Below, one piece after another: positions 23,275 to 33,596 of a stretch of 64,000 nucleotides of DNA; the stretch's first letter is position 1; each line of letters begins with the position of its first letter. This DNA comes from DATMER01 sp963741305. Its GTDB lineage: Bacteria > Acidobacteriota > Thermoanaerobaculia > Multivoradales > UBA5704. The DNA lies in NCBI GenBank assembly GCA_963741305.1, contig CAVUHL010000007.1, positions 62,001 through 126,000 of the forward strand, in the 5' to 3' direction. The translations under genes and the position numbers were made by a program. The notes under the pieces are model-generated. The model saw only the letters and a program-made list of their open reading frames with translations, was not told the origin of the DNA and searched no databases.

Positions 23275-26225
23275 ATGACGATGTCCTCCTCCTCCCGCTA
23301 TGCCCTGCGCGGCCTCATGGCCCATCTCCACGCGACAGGGAGCTGGCCCCGGCTTTTCGATCTCCTCGAGACGAAGCCATTCCTTGCCGACCAGGTGAAG
23401 GGTCTGGGCGGCTTTCAGGCGTCCGGCGAGGATCTCGAAACCTATGCTCTCGCGGGTGCGATCGAGGCTCGCGATTGGCAGCGCTTCCTCCACTACGCGG
23501 CTCTCGCTTTGAACCTCCGGGGTCTGGCCGAGGATCTCACCGAGCCGACGATTCTGCGCGCTCTGGCAGGCAGCAACTCGAGTCTCTCAATCTCGCTCTG
23601 GACGCCGCCGGCCGGCTCGCTGATCCTTTCCTCAGGTTCAGGCACTCGCCGCCGTCGCGTCCGGATGCAAGGACGTCGACGCGCAACAGGATGTGCTGCG
23701 ACAGATCGAAGGCCGGCTCGACGATCTTGCGAGCGAAGCCCATGGACAGGCCTCCTTCGCTGAAGATCTCGTGGCCGTCGCCCGAGAAATCGGCCCCGAT
23801 GTGCAGAGCAAATGGCCAGAGCTGGATTGACCGGCTCGCCTCCGGCCAGGGTGCGCAGGTCTGGCGGGCTGTCGCCGAACAATGGTTGCAAGGAGGCGAT
23901 GCCCAGGAGGAGGGGCTGTGGCAAGCCCTGGCGGCGATGGGAGACCCCTCTCAGATCCTCGCTCTTGTTCCCGCCGGGTTGGGAGCCATGGACCTGAAAG
24001 AACCGGCCGAGATCCTCGTGCGCCTGGAAGCTCTGCTTCCCGATCCCCAGGACCGGCAACGCGCCGGTGCGACTCTGCTCGGAGAGCTCGCCTGCCGGCA
24101 TTCGGAGCGAGCTTGCACTGCCTGGGAGGCTTGGAACGCTCGTTCTCCCCTCGTCTGGTCTACGGAGCTGATCGACCGTGGGCGCGAGGTCCTCGGCCGA
24201 TTGGCGCCTCAACGCATCGAGGAGATTGCCGCGTCGATCGAAGGCCCCTCGACACGCGCCGCGCTCCGGGTCGTGGCCCTGGAGGCCCGATGCACCTCCG
24301 AGGCCGCGTCGGCCGCCCTGGCCGAGCTGCGGAGCATGCCGGACGGCCCCGAAAAGCTCCACTGGAGCCTGCGCTATCTGACCGCCCGCCCGGCGGAGCC
24401 GCAGGAAGAGGTCCGGCGCCAGGTCATTGCCGCCGGTCGCTACCTTCACACGATCGGCTTCACCGCCGAAGTCCGTGATATCGCCGGTTGGCTCGACCTC
24501 GTGGCGCGCCACCTGCCGGACCAGATCAGCAGCCAGCTCGACTGCGTCCTGTGGTCGCCGGCGTTCACTCCGGAGAAGGTCCTGTCTCTTGCCGATGCGG
24601 CAACGCAGGACATGATCCTCGAGCTCCTGCTCGAGCGCGCCGAACGGTGTGCCGCAGCCTTATCCGCTACCGAAGCCGAGGGATTTGTACTGCGCAAAAA
24701 CCTGATGATCCGCGCCACCTGCCGACTGTGTGAGATCACCGGGAGCCTGGAGGGTCTCGACTCGCGTCGCCACGAGGCTCCTGCCGGAGGAGGAGGATGA
24801 GCTCCGCTCGCGGCTGGCGCCACGTTTGGTGGTGCCTTCAAGAGAAAATCTAAGTCTCGCGGAAGAGGTCTGCGGCGGAATCGGAGACCGCCGACTGCGG
24901 CTCGTCACGCTTCTGCGGAGCGTTCCCAGCATTCCCCCCGAGGCCCTGGCGCCGGCGAGCCTGTATGAGGCGCTCGCACGGATCGAGAGCCTCCAAGACG
25001 AGTGCCATGGCCTCATGGCCCTTCTGGAGGCGCCGGCCGATCCGCGAGGGTTGCTCCAGCGTTTCGTGCTACCGATCCGCGATCCCCTCATCCGGACACG
25101 CGCCATGCTCCGCCTGGCTTGCCATACCTTGGCTTTCGAGATCGCCTGCCATGCCCATCCCGACCGGCTGCTTCCGCTGGAGCTCGTACGCTGGATGATC
25201 ACCACCGAGACCGACGAGGAGCTCGCCTCTCTGACCCCCGAGATCGCGGAGCTGGGTGCCGGAGCCGGCGGAAAGCGAGCGACCACAGAGGTCCAGGAGG
25301 CGGCCCGACAACTCGCCGCCCTGGAGGTTGTCGAGTGGCCGGTGCGCCGTGAAGCCCTGGAAGGCCTGCTGGCCCGCGTCGCGGCGGGCCTCCTCCCAGA
25401 CGCCGAAGCGGCGAAGGCTCTCGTCACCATCCTGCGCCTTCCCATCCAACTCCGACCCGAGACGGCCCGGCAGCAGCTCCGGCAACGATGGCACGAAATT
25501 TTGCCTCTCATCGCCGCCGCCGCAGACCGTCTGCCGGACAAGCATCGGCGGCCGGTCCGCCGTGCGCTTCAGGAAAGTCAACGGGACTTCAGCCGCGATG
25601 CGGTTCTCCCGAAAATCTTCGCACTCTGCCTCGCCACGGCGGCGGAACGCGAAAATACCGCTGATTCGATCAGCACGGACGACAACTCCGAACTCCAGGC
25701 TGCCCTCGCTTATCTCCTGACAAAACATTCACCCCGACTTGTTCCCGAGGTGGTCCGGCGGCTTCCCGTGCCGGACCGTGCAAGCTTGGCGCTGCGCCTG
25801 ATTCGATATAGCTGGATACCGAAGGACAGGGCGCGTGAGCTCATGCCCTGTGTTGCCGGCGAAGCGAGTGAAGCTGAAACGGAAATCTGGTGCGGGCCGG
25901 AAAACGGTGATGAGGCCGCCTGGACCGAGAGAGCCGCTCTCTGGATCGCCGACGAGGGACCGCCTCCTTCCGATCCTCACATCGAGCCGTTGCTTTCCCG
26001 CCTGTGGAGTGCTTCTGATCTCTGGCGGCCGGCTCTCGCCTGGGCCGTGCAGGACTCTCTGCGGCGGGGCGCCCTCGCGGTGAAGCGGTCTTGCGGGCCT
26101 GGCTCCATGCCCATCTTGCCCCCAGTCCGGGACGCGGTCAGCCGCAAGGTCTCGACGATGCGGCAGACGTGGAGAAAGCCCTCGGCCTTGCGCAGAGGCT
26201 CGGGCCGGAACGGAGCTCGATGTGA
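23275..26225 (+). CDS. Alpha-helical repeat module 3, several frameshifts
   Basis: About 980 residues joined across breaks near 23575, 23635, 23825, 24750 and 26080. It starts at ATG 23275 with GGAGG 7 bases upstream. PFLADQ...DWQRFLHYAALALNL begins the module, GPEKLHWSLRYL is in the middle, and the C-terminus (AWLHAHL in a shifted frame, then DVEKALGLAQRLGPERSSM) ends at a stop that overlaps the next gene's GTG. This clean end is the best evidence for where the helical modules stop. It is otherwise helical repeats with no recognised active site. Co-transcribed with membrane module 4. Confidence 0.6.
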
Positions 26226-27936
26226 GCGCTGTCGCCGATATGCGGACGCAACATCTGAGAAAATCGCGAGCCGCTGGCCCCGATACGCTTGGGATTACCG
26301 CGGGCTCGCGAGGTGGCTCAGCTTTGATGAGAGCTACTGGACTGCCGTCCTAGCTGTGGGGTTGCTCTTCTCTACGATCTACCTCGACGTCCTGCTCTGG
26401 GCTCCCGGAGCAGGCCCTCTTCCAATCGTCGGCGAGCTCGGTGAGTCCCCCGCGGGGCGCGTACTCCTGGTGGTTCTCATTCTTTTCAACGGCTGGGTCG
26501 TTGACCGCCTGCTCTCAGCGCGGACACCTTCCTACCTGCGCGAGATCCTCTGGGTCCGCGTAACCCGGGCGATCCTCGCCGCGATCCCCTTGTTGGGCTT
26601 GGCGATGATCCCCCTCTGGCAGCGGCTCACCCGGATCCCTCCTTCATGGGCGTTCACAGCACGGTCGAAAACCGTCCTCAACTTGGGAAAAAATCTGCCG
26701 GCTGGACTCGGACCAGAGGGCTTCCAGACGCGTATAGATACCCGGCTCAAATCCTGGTCCCAACGTCTTGCCCTCCAGATCGCCTGGCTCGTCGGGTGCC
26801 AGATCGCGCCCTGGTTCTCAGTGCTCTACCTTCTCGGCCGGGACCGGTCCCTGACCACCGTGATCGTGTGCGTCCTTCTGCACGTGGCAGGCGCCGGCGC
26901 CGCGTTAGCGCACTCCACGCTTCGCAGCTCGCTGCTCCAGATGACTCCGGGCCGTGCACTGGCTTTCCGCCTTCTTCCACTCGGCCTGCTTCTGCCTGTT
27001 CCATTCTCGTTCCTCCCAGTGCTCCTGTGGCTCCCAGCCTCGGAAGACAAGAGAGAAGATCAAGGAGTCATTCAGACCCTCTACCGTACACGGGCGGCCC
27101 GCCGACATCCTCTCGCCGCCACCCGGAGGCCACGGCAGGAGGAGATCCTCGGCGGGAGCGCGCACCGCTGGCGCCAAGCCGCCGCAGGAAAGATCTTCCT
27201 ACTCTTCCTCGAAAGCGCGGCGCTCTCCCGGCTGGCGGCGGCCTTCGGATTCTTTCTCCTTCCCGTCTGGGCCCTGCCCGATCACATACTTCTTCTCCTA
27301 ACCCTCCCGACGCTCCCCGGAGTTGTGCTGTTTCTCGTCGGAGTGGCGGGCCGGAGCCACAAGCGCTTTCCGCGCCTCGCCGCACTGGCCAACCACCCGT
27401 CCGGCGCCTCTTTGACCTTGGTCCCACCGGTGTTTCTGTTGGGCACTTTGAGCGGCGTTCTGGATGCATCGTTTCAAACAAACCTCCTGGCAATTCTTCT
27501 CCTGATGGTCGGTTTCCTGGGCGCCAACGCTGCGCTCTTGGCTATGATCTGGTCCTTTGTCCTGAGTATCTTTTCCGGCACACCCGATCGTCCGTACACG
27601 GGGAAATTCGTCGCGATCTGTCTGTTCCTGATTCCAGTCGCCCTTTCCTCGGTGCTGGCTCGACCGCCGGTCTTTCTGGGGCTCACAAGCCTCAGCGTCT
27701 TGGTAAGTCCCTTTATGGGAATCGTGATCGCCACCCGATGGCTGGCACCGTTCCGCCTTCGTGACCTGAAAGATCCGCGCCTGCCCCTGCCCTTGCGGGC
27801 TCTTCTGGGAGGAATCGCCCTCACAGCAATCCTGCCCCTCGGCGCATTGGCTCTTCCGTGGTGGGGTCAGGTGCGCCACCAGCGTGGGCCAGAGCTCGAC
27901 CGATGGGCCGCGCGCCTTCGGGAGTCCTCAGCGTGA
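26222..27936 (+). CDS. Polytopic membrane module 4, one early frameshift
   Basis: GTG overlaps the stop of helical module 3 (GTGA). After a break within the first 20 codons, near 26250, about 555 residues follow with ten or more helices (WTAVLAVGLLFSTIYLDVLLW, GRVLLVVLILFNGWVVDRLL, AILAAIPLLGLAMIPLW and others). The C-terminus has LPLGALALPWW and ELDRWAARLR. The middle loop LPAGLGPEGFQTRIDTRLKS replaces the proline-rich loop of other copies. No transporter family is recognisable. Its stop overlaps the GTG of the next membrane gene, showing tight translational coupling through this series. Confidence 0.6.
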
Positions 27937-29682
27937 GCGCTGACCGTCACGCCAGCCACGCCGCCGAGGTCTGGCGGCGGCACCGCTTTACCCGCGGCGA
28001 CATGAGCGGACGGCGCTTCTGGACCAGTTTGACGCTCGAGAACACAGCGTTGCTTGGGGTGTTGGTGTTGCTGATCCTGCAGGCATTTCTCGAAACTTCC
28101 CTACTCTGGTGGACTTGGCCTCAATGGCGCGGCTCCCGCGAGCTCTTTGGGGCGACTGCCTTGGGACTACTCGTTCTGGCGCCGGTTTCAGGCGCGCTCG
28201 TGGAACGCTACCTCTCCCACCGAACCCCTCCGCGGATGGCGTTGCGGCCCGGAGCCCGTCTCGCTCTCTGGATCCTGGGCAGCATTCCCCTGGCGGGCCT
28301 TCTTCTTATCTCGCTCACGCGGCACTGGAAGGACGGCGCATCCTTCCGAGCGTGGCGGCCCGTGGTGCCAGATCTCGATCTGGATGCGCCTTCGGCTCCT
28401 CTACCGCGCGGCTCGCTACGGCATTGGACCTATGCTTCCGGAGCCTTCGTAATCTGGTTGTTGGTCGCCAGCATTCTCTTGCCCTTGGCCGAATGTCTCT
28501 GGTTGGCGGAGGAAGGAAGGCGGACTTCCATTTTCGCGGTCTGCGTAGCTATCCATCTCGCCCAAGCCGGCTGCCTGGCAATTTACGCCAGGTGCGATTC
28601 CAACTTCACTCACCAGTCGCGACGCTACTTGCGGCTGGCGCCTTGGCTCTGCCTCCTTCCTCTACCTGTACCGATTCTCGGCGTGACTTCCACACTGGGG
28701 CCGGGCATGATGGGTCCGCGCGAGAAGACTCTGATCTGGAGTGCTTATGACCAAGCAGGGCGCGTGCGGCGGCATTCGCGCTGGCTCGATCTGCGGCTGA
28801 CCTTGCAACAACGGTGGCAGACTGGCTCCTGGGTCGAGCGGTGGATCTGGCCCGAAGGGCCTCGAGCTTCCACAACGGGACGGCAGGGCCGAGGCGATGC
28901 GGCGGACCTGGATGCGCGCCAAGGCACTGCTGCTTCCGGTCGAAGCGAGCCTCGCGATCGGCTGGCTGGTTGCGCTTACCAGCTCGGGACCCAAGCCGGA
29001 CTTCGATCCGATCGGCGATCCCGCGCTCCGTCCATGGCTGCTGGCCGCCAGCCTCCTCGCGGCGCTTGGCCTCTTGCACGCCGTGGCCGGGTTCTTTGGT
29101 CGCATTCTGCGCCTGCGGAATCCGGCGCTGCTCGGTCCCGCAGTTGCGGGCTTCTACCTGTGCATCACTCAGGCTGCGCTGGTGTTCGGGTTGCTGATGG
29201 GTCCTCTCGCCGCTCACGGGAGATTCCGCGACCTGGCGGTGCTTTCATTGCTCTCTGGGGCACTCATGATGGTTTCGTCGCTTCTGCTGATGGCGCTCTC
29301 GGATCTGGTTGCATCTGGGAACTGGAATCCGTTCGATTCGATCCCCTGGTCCTTCAGTCTGTTTCTTGTGGGTTTCCTACCGGCTCCGCTCGCCTGGTTT
29401 CCGGGACAGGCAACGACCGTCATCTCGGCTTTGACTCTGTTGACTCTGTTGAGCGGTCTTCTGCTCGCCTTGCGGTATCTCCCGTGGATTCTCCACCCGT
29501 TCACTTTGCGCCATCTGTTCGACCGGCGGCTTGTGAAGGGGAGCCGGGCCGCTCTGGCCCTCCCAGCCCTCATCGCCCTTTTCCCTCTCGGAGGAGTCGC
29601 TCTCCCCGATCTGGATTTGGAGACATTATGGCTCGCGGGAGGGGAGGGCCAAGCCGCACGCCTTCGGGACTCCTCGACATGA
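27933..29682 (+). CDS. Polytopic membrane module 5, one frameshift
   Basis: About 580 residues joined across a break near 28880. It begins SADRHASHAAEVWRRHRF, then FLETSLLWWTWPQW and a series of helices (ATALGLLVLAPVSGALVERYL, LALWILGSIPLAGLLLISL and more). The C-terminal family signature HPFTLRHLFDRRL and LFPLGGVALP is followed by GQAARLRDSST. The helix before the end is slightly garbled (PDLDLETLW instead of PIWIWAR), suggesting another local indel. It is nearly a copy of the next gene in DNA and protein. Its stop overlaps the next ATG (ATGA). Function unknown; inner-membrane location is clear from hydrophobicity. Confidence 0.65.
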
Positions 29683-31400
29683 GCGCTGACCGTCACGCCC
29701 CCCACGCCGCCGAGGTCTGGCGGCGGCACCGTCCTACCGGCCGCGACATGAGCGGGCAGCGATTCTGGGTTAACATGACGTTCGAGACCGCGGCGTCCCT
29801 GGTTGGGGCGGTTTTTCTGATCCTGCAAATGTGTCTCGAACCTGCCCTCTGGTGGAGCTCGCCTCTCGGGCGTGTACCCCGCGAGCTCTTTGGGCAGATC
29901 GCCCTTGGGCTCCTCGTCCTGGCGCCGGCCTCGGGAGTGCTGGTGGAGCGCTACCTCGCCCGCCGGACGCCCCCGCGGATGGCGCTACGGCCCGGAGCCC
30001 GCCTCGCTCTTTGGATCCTGGGCAGTCTCCCCCTGGCGAGCTTTTTTATGCTCCCGCTCGCACGGCGTTGGATGGACGGCACATCGGCCCGGATCTTGAG
30101 GCCCGTGGCGGCACGCCTCGATCCGGATGCGCCCCCGGCTCCTCTGCCGCGCAACTCGCCATGGCACTGGGCCTATGTCTCGGGAGCCTTCGGAATCTGG
30201 CTGGCGGTCACCGGCGTCCTACTGCCCCTGGCCGGCTGCTTCTGGCTGGCCGTGGGAGGCGAGCGCAAGGCAATCCTTGCGGCCTGCGCAGCCCTCCATC
30301 TCGCCCAGGCCGGCTGCCTGGCGATCTATGCTAGGTCCGATCTCCGCTTCACGCACCCGTCGCGGCGCTACCTGAGGCTGGCGCCGTGGCTCTGCCTCCT
30401 GCCTCAACCGGCGCCGTTTTTCGCCATGGTTCCCATGCTCTGGGCGGGAGCCGAAGGGCCCCGCCAGAAAACGTTGATATGGAGTGTCTACGCACGAGCC
30501 GGGAGCGTGCGCCAGCACTCGCAGTGGCTCGATCTGCGACTGGCCTTGCGGCAACAGTGGCAGGCCGGCTCCTGGATCGAGAAGTGCACCCTGCCTCAGG
30601 GGCTGGAAATTCCGCAAAGGGAGGGGAAGGCCGAGGCCGCGCGGCGAACCTGGATACGTGCCAAGACCCTGCTGCTCCCGGTCGAAGTGAGCCTCGCGAT
30701 CGGATGGCTGGTGGCATTCGCTGGCTCCGGACCTGAATCGCCCTACGATCCGATCCGCGATCCCTTGCTCCGCCCCTGGCTCCTGGCCACCGACCTCCTC
30801 GCGGCGCTCGGCGTCTTGCAGGCGGCGGCCGGAAGCCTGGCTCACCTGCTGCGCCTGCGGCCTCCGGCGCTGCTCGGTCCACCGGCCGCGGGTCTCTACC
30901 TGTTCATCACCCAGGCGGCGCTGGCTTTCGGGCTGCTGGCGGGACCGCTGGCGATCCATGGAGAATTCGGCGTCCTGGCGAAGCTCACGGTGGTCTGCGC
31001 AATCCTGACCACGGCGGTTTCCTTTCTCCTGATGGCCTTGTTGAGCCTGCCCGCCTCCCGGCCGGGGGTCTTGGCCGATTCGATTCTCTGGCCTCTGAGC
31101 CCTCTCCTCCTGATCATGCCGCCGCTCGCGCTCGCCCTGCTCCCAGGTCAGGCATGGATCGTCATCTCCGTCTTGATTCTGTTGATCCTCTCGAGCGATG
31201 TGCTGCTCGGCCTGCGGTATCTCCCGTGGATTCTCCATCCGTTCACCCTGCACCATCTGTTCGATCGGCAGCTTGGGTGGGCGTTCCGAGTCTCTCTGGC
31301 TCTCCGTGCCCTCATCGCACTTCTTCCACTCGGTGGACTCGCTCTCCCCATCTGGATTTGGGCACGTCGGCGGGAGGCATCGGAGGAACTTGTGGAATAA
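29679..31400 (+). CDS. Polytopic membrane module 6, intact
   Basis: Intact copy of the membrane family, 573 residues, and the best template for the others. N-terminal SADRHAPHAAEVWRRHRP is probably cytoplasmic. About ten helices follow, among them ALGLLVLAPASGVLVERYL, LALWILGSLPLASFFMLPL, LLAGPLAIHGEF and LLLIMPPLALALLPG. The C-terminus reads HPFTLHHLFDRQLG, then LLPLGGLALPIWIWARRR. Paired positive residues follow helices, but there are no conserved polar residues inside helices, so a scaffold or sensor is as likely as a transporter. The WD40 gene follows closely on the same strand. Confidence 0.75.
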   Translation: MSADRHAPHAAEVWRRHRPTGRDMSGQRFWVNMTFETAASLVGAVFLILQMCLEPALWWSSPLGRVPRELFGQIALGLLVLAPASGVLVERYLARRTPPRMALRPGARLALWILGSLPLASFFMLPLARRWMDGTSARILRPVAARLDPDAPPAPLPRNSPWHWAYVSGAFGIWLAVTGVLLPLAGCFWLAVGGERKAILAACAALHLAQAGCLAIYARSDLRFTHPSRRYLRLAPWLCLLPQPAPFFAMVPMLWAGAEGPRQKTLIWSVYARAGSVRQHSQWLDLRLALRQQWQAGSWIEKCTLPQGLEIPQREGKAEAARRTWIRAKTLLLPVEVSLAIGWLVAFAGSGPESPYDPIRDPLLRPWLLATDLLAALGVLQAAAGSLAHLLRLRPPALLGPPAAGLYLFITQAALAFGLLAGPLAIHGEFGVLAKLTVVCAILTTAVSFLLMALLSLPASRPGVLADSILWPLSPLLLIMPPLALALLPGQAWIVISVLILLILSSDVLLGLRYLPWILHPFTLHHLFDRQLGWAFRVSLALRALIALLPLGGLALPIWIWARRREASEELVE

Positions 31401-31411
31401 TACCGGTTCAA

Positions 31412-33595
31412 ATGGGCAGCCTCAGGAGAAGTGGGCAATGGGCTCACTGGACCGGCTGCTTCGGCACAATGCCTAGCCAAAAAGAACTCTACGCCTATCT
31501 ACACCTTCCCGAGCATCTTCACCAATTCGGGGACGAACAGCGGCTCCGCGAGCTTCTGGGCTCCTATTCCTTTCTGGACGGCAAAGTCCAGAGCCGGTTC
31601 GTTCCCAACTTGGTGGCCGACTACGACCTCCTGCCGGAGGATTCCTCGCTGCGGCTCATTCAGGCAGCGATCCGTATGTCGGCTCATGTCATCGGGAGCG
31701 ATCCGGAACAGTTGGCGGGGCAACTCCTCGGACGGCTTCTCCACCGACGCGACGAAACAGAGATCGCGGTGTTCCTCGACGCGGCTCGGAAACGCCCTTC
31801 CCGCGGTCTGCTCCCTACGAGGGCGTCGCTGATCCAGGTCGGTGGGCCTCGGCTCATGACCTTCCCGAGGTATCGGAGCGGCATCAATTCTATCGCTTTG
31901 ACACGGGACGGCGACCGGGTCGCCGCGGCCTCGGACGATCGCACGGTCCGCATCTTCAGCCTTGCGACAGGCCGCGAGCTCCGGGTCGTCCATGGGCACG
32001 GAGGCAGTGTGACCACAGTCAGGCTCACTCCGGACGGTCGACGCGTGATCTCGGGCTCAGCCGACCAAACCCTACGGTTCTGGGACCTGGAGAGCGGCGC
32101 GCAAGAAGCCGAAATCCCGACGGAAAGTAGTGTGACCGTCCTCGAAGTAACGCCGGATGGCAGTCAGGTGATGGCGGGCCTTGCGGACGGTTCCATCCAA
32201 GCGGTCAACCTCGCGACGGGAGCCGTGACACGGCTATCCGGCCACCGGAAGGGAATCAGGGGGCTCGCGTTCACACCAGACAGCCGCCGTCTTCTCTCGG
32301 CCTCGGTGGATGGGGTCCTGATGATTTGGGACCTGGCGGAACGTACCGCCGAGGAATGCGACGGAAAGATTGGCCATTTCTCGGTGATGGTCGTAACTGC
32401 CGAGGGAAATCGCGCCTTCTACAATTCACCAGACAACACGATCGGCGTCTGGAGCTTGGCCGAACGGCGCCAAGTGGCGAAGTTGGAAGGGCACTGCCAA
32501 CCGGTCTCGGCACTGGCTCTGAGCCGAGATGGCCGAACCCTGGCCTCCTTGGCGGGAGATCGTACGCTGAGACTCTGGGATTCAGTGGAGGGGCGGCCGT
32601 TGCGCGTGATCCCGGTGAGTTGGACAGGCCCGCTTGCTCTCACCCCGGATGGCAGCCGAGCGTTGATCGGCCTGACGGTCTGGGATCTTTCGGTCTCCGG
32701 AGAAGCGCCTGAATTGGCTGAGGGTGGTACCGTCATCAACGCGCTCGCCATGGTGCCTGGCGGACGGTTGGTGATCTCAGCGTCGGCAGACCGGACACTC
32801 AAGATATGGGATACCGAAAGCGGCCGGGAGATCCGGACCCTGGCCGGGCACACCCGCGCGGTGGAGGCGGTCGCAGTGACTCCCGACGGCCGTCGGGCGA
32901 TCTCCGGCTCGGCCGACTACACGATCAAGGTCTGGGATCTGGAGAACGGGAGAGAGCTCCGTACGATCACCGGACACGCCAGCGACGTCATGGCTGTTTC
33001 GCTCACTGCGGACGGCCAGCGGCTGGTCTCCGGCGGGATTCACTACGAGGTCAAAGTGTGGTCGCTGGAGAATGGGCAGGAGATCTGCTCTCGTCGCGGC
33101 AAGAGCGGATATCTCAACAGCCTTGCCGCGACTCCGGACGGGCGCTTCGCTGTCCTGGGTTTATATGACGAGAACGAGGACAAAGATTGGCCTGTCATTT
33201 TCGACATCGAAGCCGGGCGGGAGGTCGGGCAACTGCGCGGGCACAGGGCCGCAGTGGAATCGGTTCTCGTCATCCAGGAGGGCCACCGGGTCCTGACGGG
33301 CTCCTACGATGCCACGGTTCGGCTGTGGGACCTCGCCACCCGCCAGGAGCTGCGGCGGCTGGAGGGACACGAAGAGCGCATCGTGAGCCTAGCCGTGACC
33401 CAGGATGGCCGCTACGCCACTTCGGCCTCGACGGATGCCACGCTGCGGGTCTGGCACCTCGATACAGGCGAATGCCTGGCGACTTTCCACGGAGAAGGAT
33501 CTATCACCGCCTGTGCCCTCACGCCGGACGCACAACTCCTCATCGCAGGTGAAGACTCGGGACAATTGCACATCTTTCAGATGCAGCGACCTTGA
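31412..33595 (+). CDS. WD40 repeat protein with 14 repeats and APAF-like helical N-domain
   Basis: About 727 residues. The N-terminal 150 residues (LHLPEHLHQFGDEQRLRELL, SFLDGKVQ) resemble the helical linker that joins NB-ARC/NACHT ATPase domains to WD40 propellers in bacterial STAND proteins, but no NTPase domain precedes it. Fourteen WD40 units follow, from RIFSLATG to HIFQMQRP (for example RFWDLESG, KIWDTESG, KVWDLENG, RLWDLATR), enough for two seven-bladed propellers. The start is uncertain: ATG 31438 has the best site (GGAG) but is in another frame and stops after 12 codons, suggesting a missing or extra base near 31470; ATG 31469 is an alternative. Likely a protein-binding platform closing the GTPase/membrane operon. 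Confidence 0.8.
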   Translation: MGSLRRSGQWAHWTGCFGTMPSQKELYAYLHLPEHLHQFGDEQRLRELLGSYSFLDGKVQSRFVPNLVADYDLLPEDSSLRLIQAAIRMSAHVIGSDPEQLAGQLLGRLLHRRDETEIAVFLDAARKRPSRGLLPTRASLIQVGGPRLMTFPRYRSGINSIALTRDGDRVAAASDDRTVRIFSLATGRELRVVHGHGGSVTTVRLTPDGRRVISGSADQTLRFWDLESGAQEAEIPTESSVTVLEVTPDGSQVMAGLADGSIQAVNLATGAVTRLSGHRKGIRGLAFTPDSRRLLSASVDGVLMIWDLAERTAEECDGKIGHFSVMVVTAEGNRAFYNSPDNTIGVWSLAERRQVAKLEGHCQPVSALALSRDGRTLASLAGDRTLRLWDSVEGRPLRVIPVSWTGPLALTPDGSRALIGLTVWDLSVSGEAPELAEGGTVINALAMVPGGRLVISASADRTLKIWDTESGREIRTLAGHTRAVEAVAVTPDGRRAISGSADYTIKVWDLENGRELRTITGHASDVMAVSLTADGQRLVSGGIHYEVKVWSLENGQEICSRRGKSGYLNSLAATPDGRFAVLGLYDENEDKDWPVIFDIEAGREVGQLRGHRAAVESVLVIQEGHRVLTGSYDATVRLWDLATRQELRRLEGHEERIVSLAVTQDGRYATSASTDATLRVWHLDTGECLATFHGEGSITACALTPDAQLLIAGEDSGQLHIFQMQRP

Positions 33596-33596
33596 G

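Larger units (their letters stand above)
27933..31400 (+). repeat. Tandem gene duplication, unit about 1.74 kb
   Basis: Membrane modules 5 and 6 form a head-to-tail direct repeat with an offset of 1,746 bases. Nucleotide similarity is obvious by eye along most of the unit: for example CGGCCCGGAGCCCG and TGGATCCTGGGCAG occur at matching places (28245-28285 and 29991-30030), and GCGGTATCTCCCGTGGATT occurs near 29470 and 31215. The other membrane modules match only at protein level, so this duplication is the youngest in the locus. Confidence 0.85.

Noticed and set aside
27858..31400. A single 1,180-residue protein covering membrane modules 5 and 6
   Set aside because: The middle part (about 28880-29679) loses hydrophobicity and homology, while another frame carries the true end of module 5 with its own stop overlapping the next ATG. 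The long frame is a by-product of one frame break.
31154..31411. N-terminal extension of the WD40 protein into the end of membrane module 6
   Set aside because: It would overlap the intact membrane gene by 250 bases and its sequence is low-complexity Ser/Arg/Pro; start sites further downstream are more sensible.
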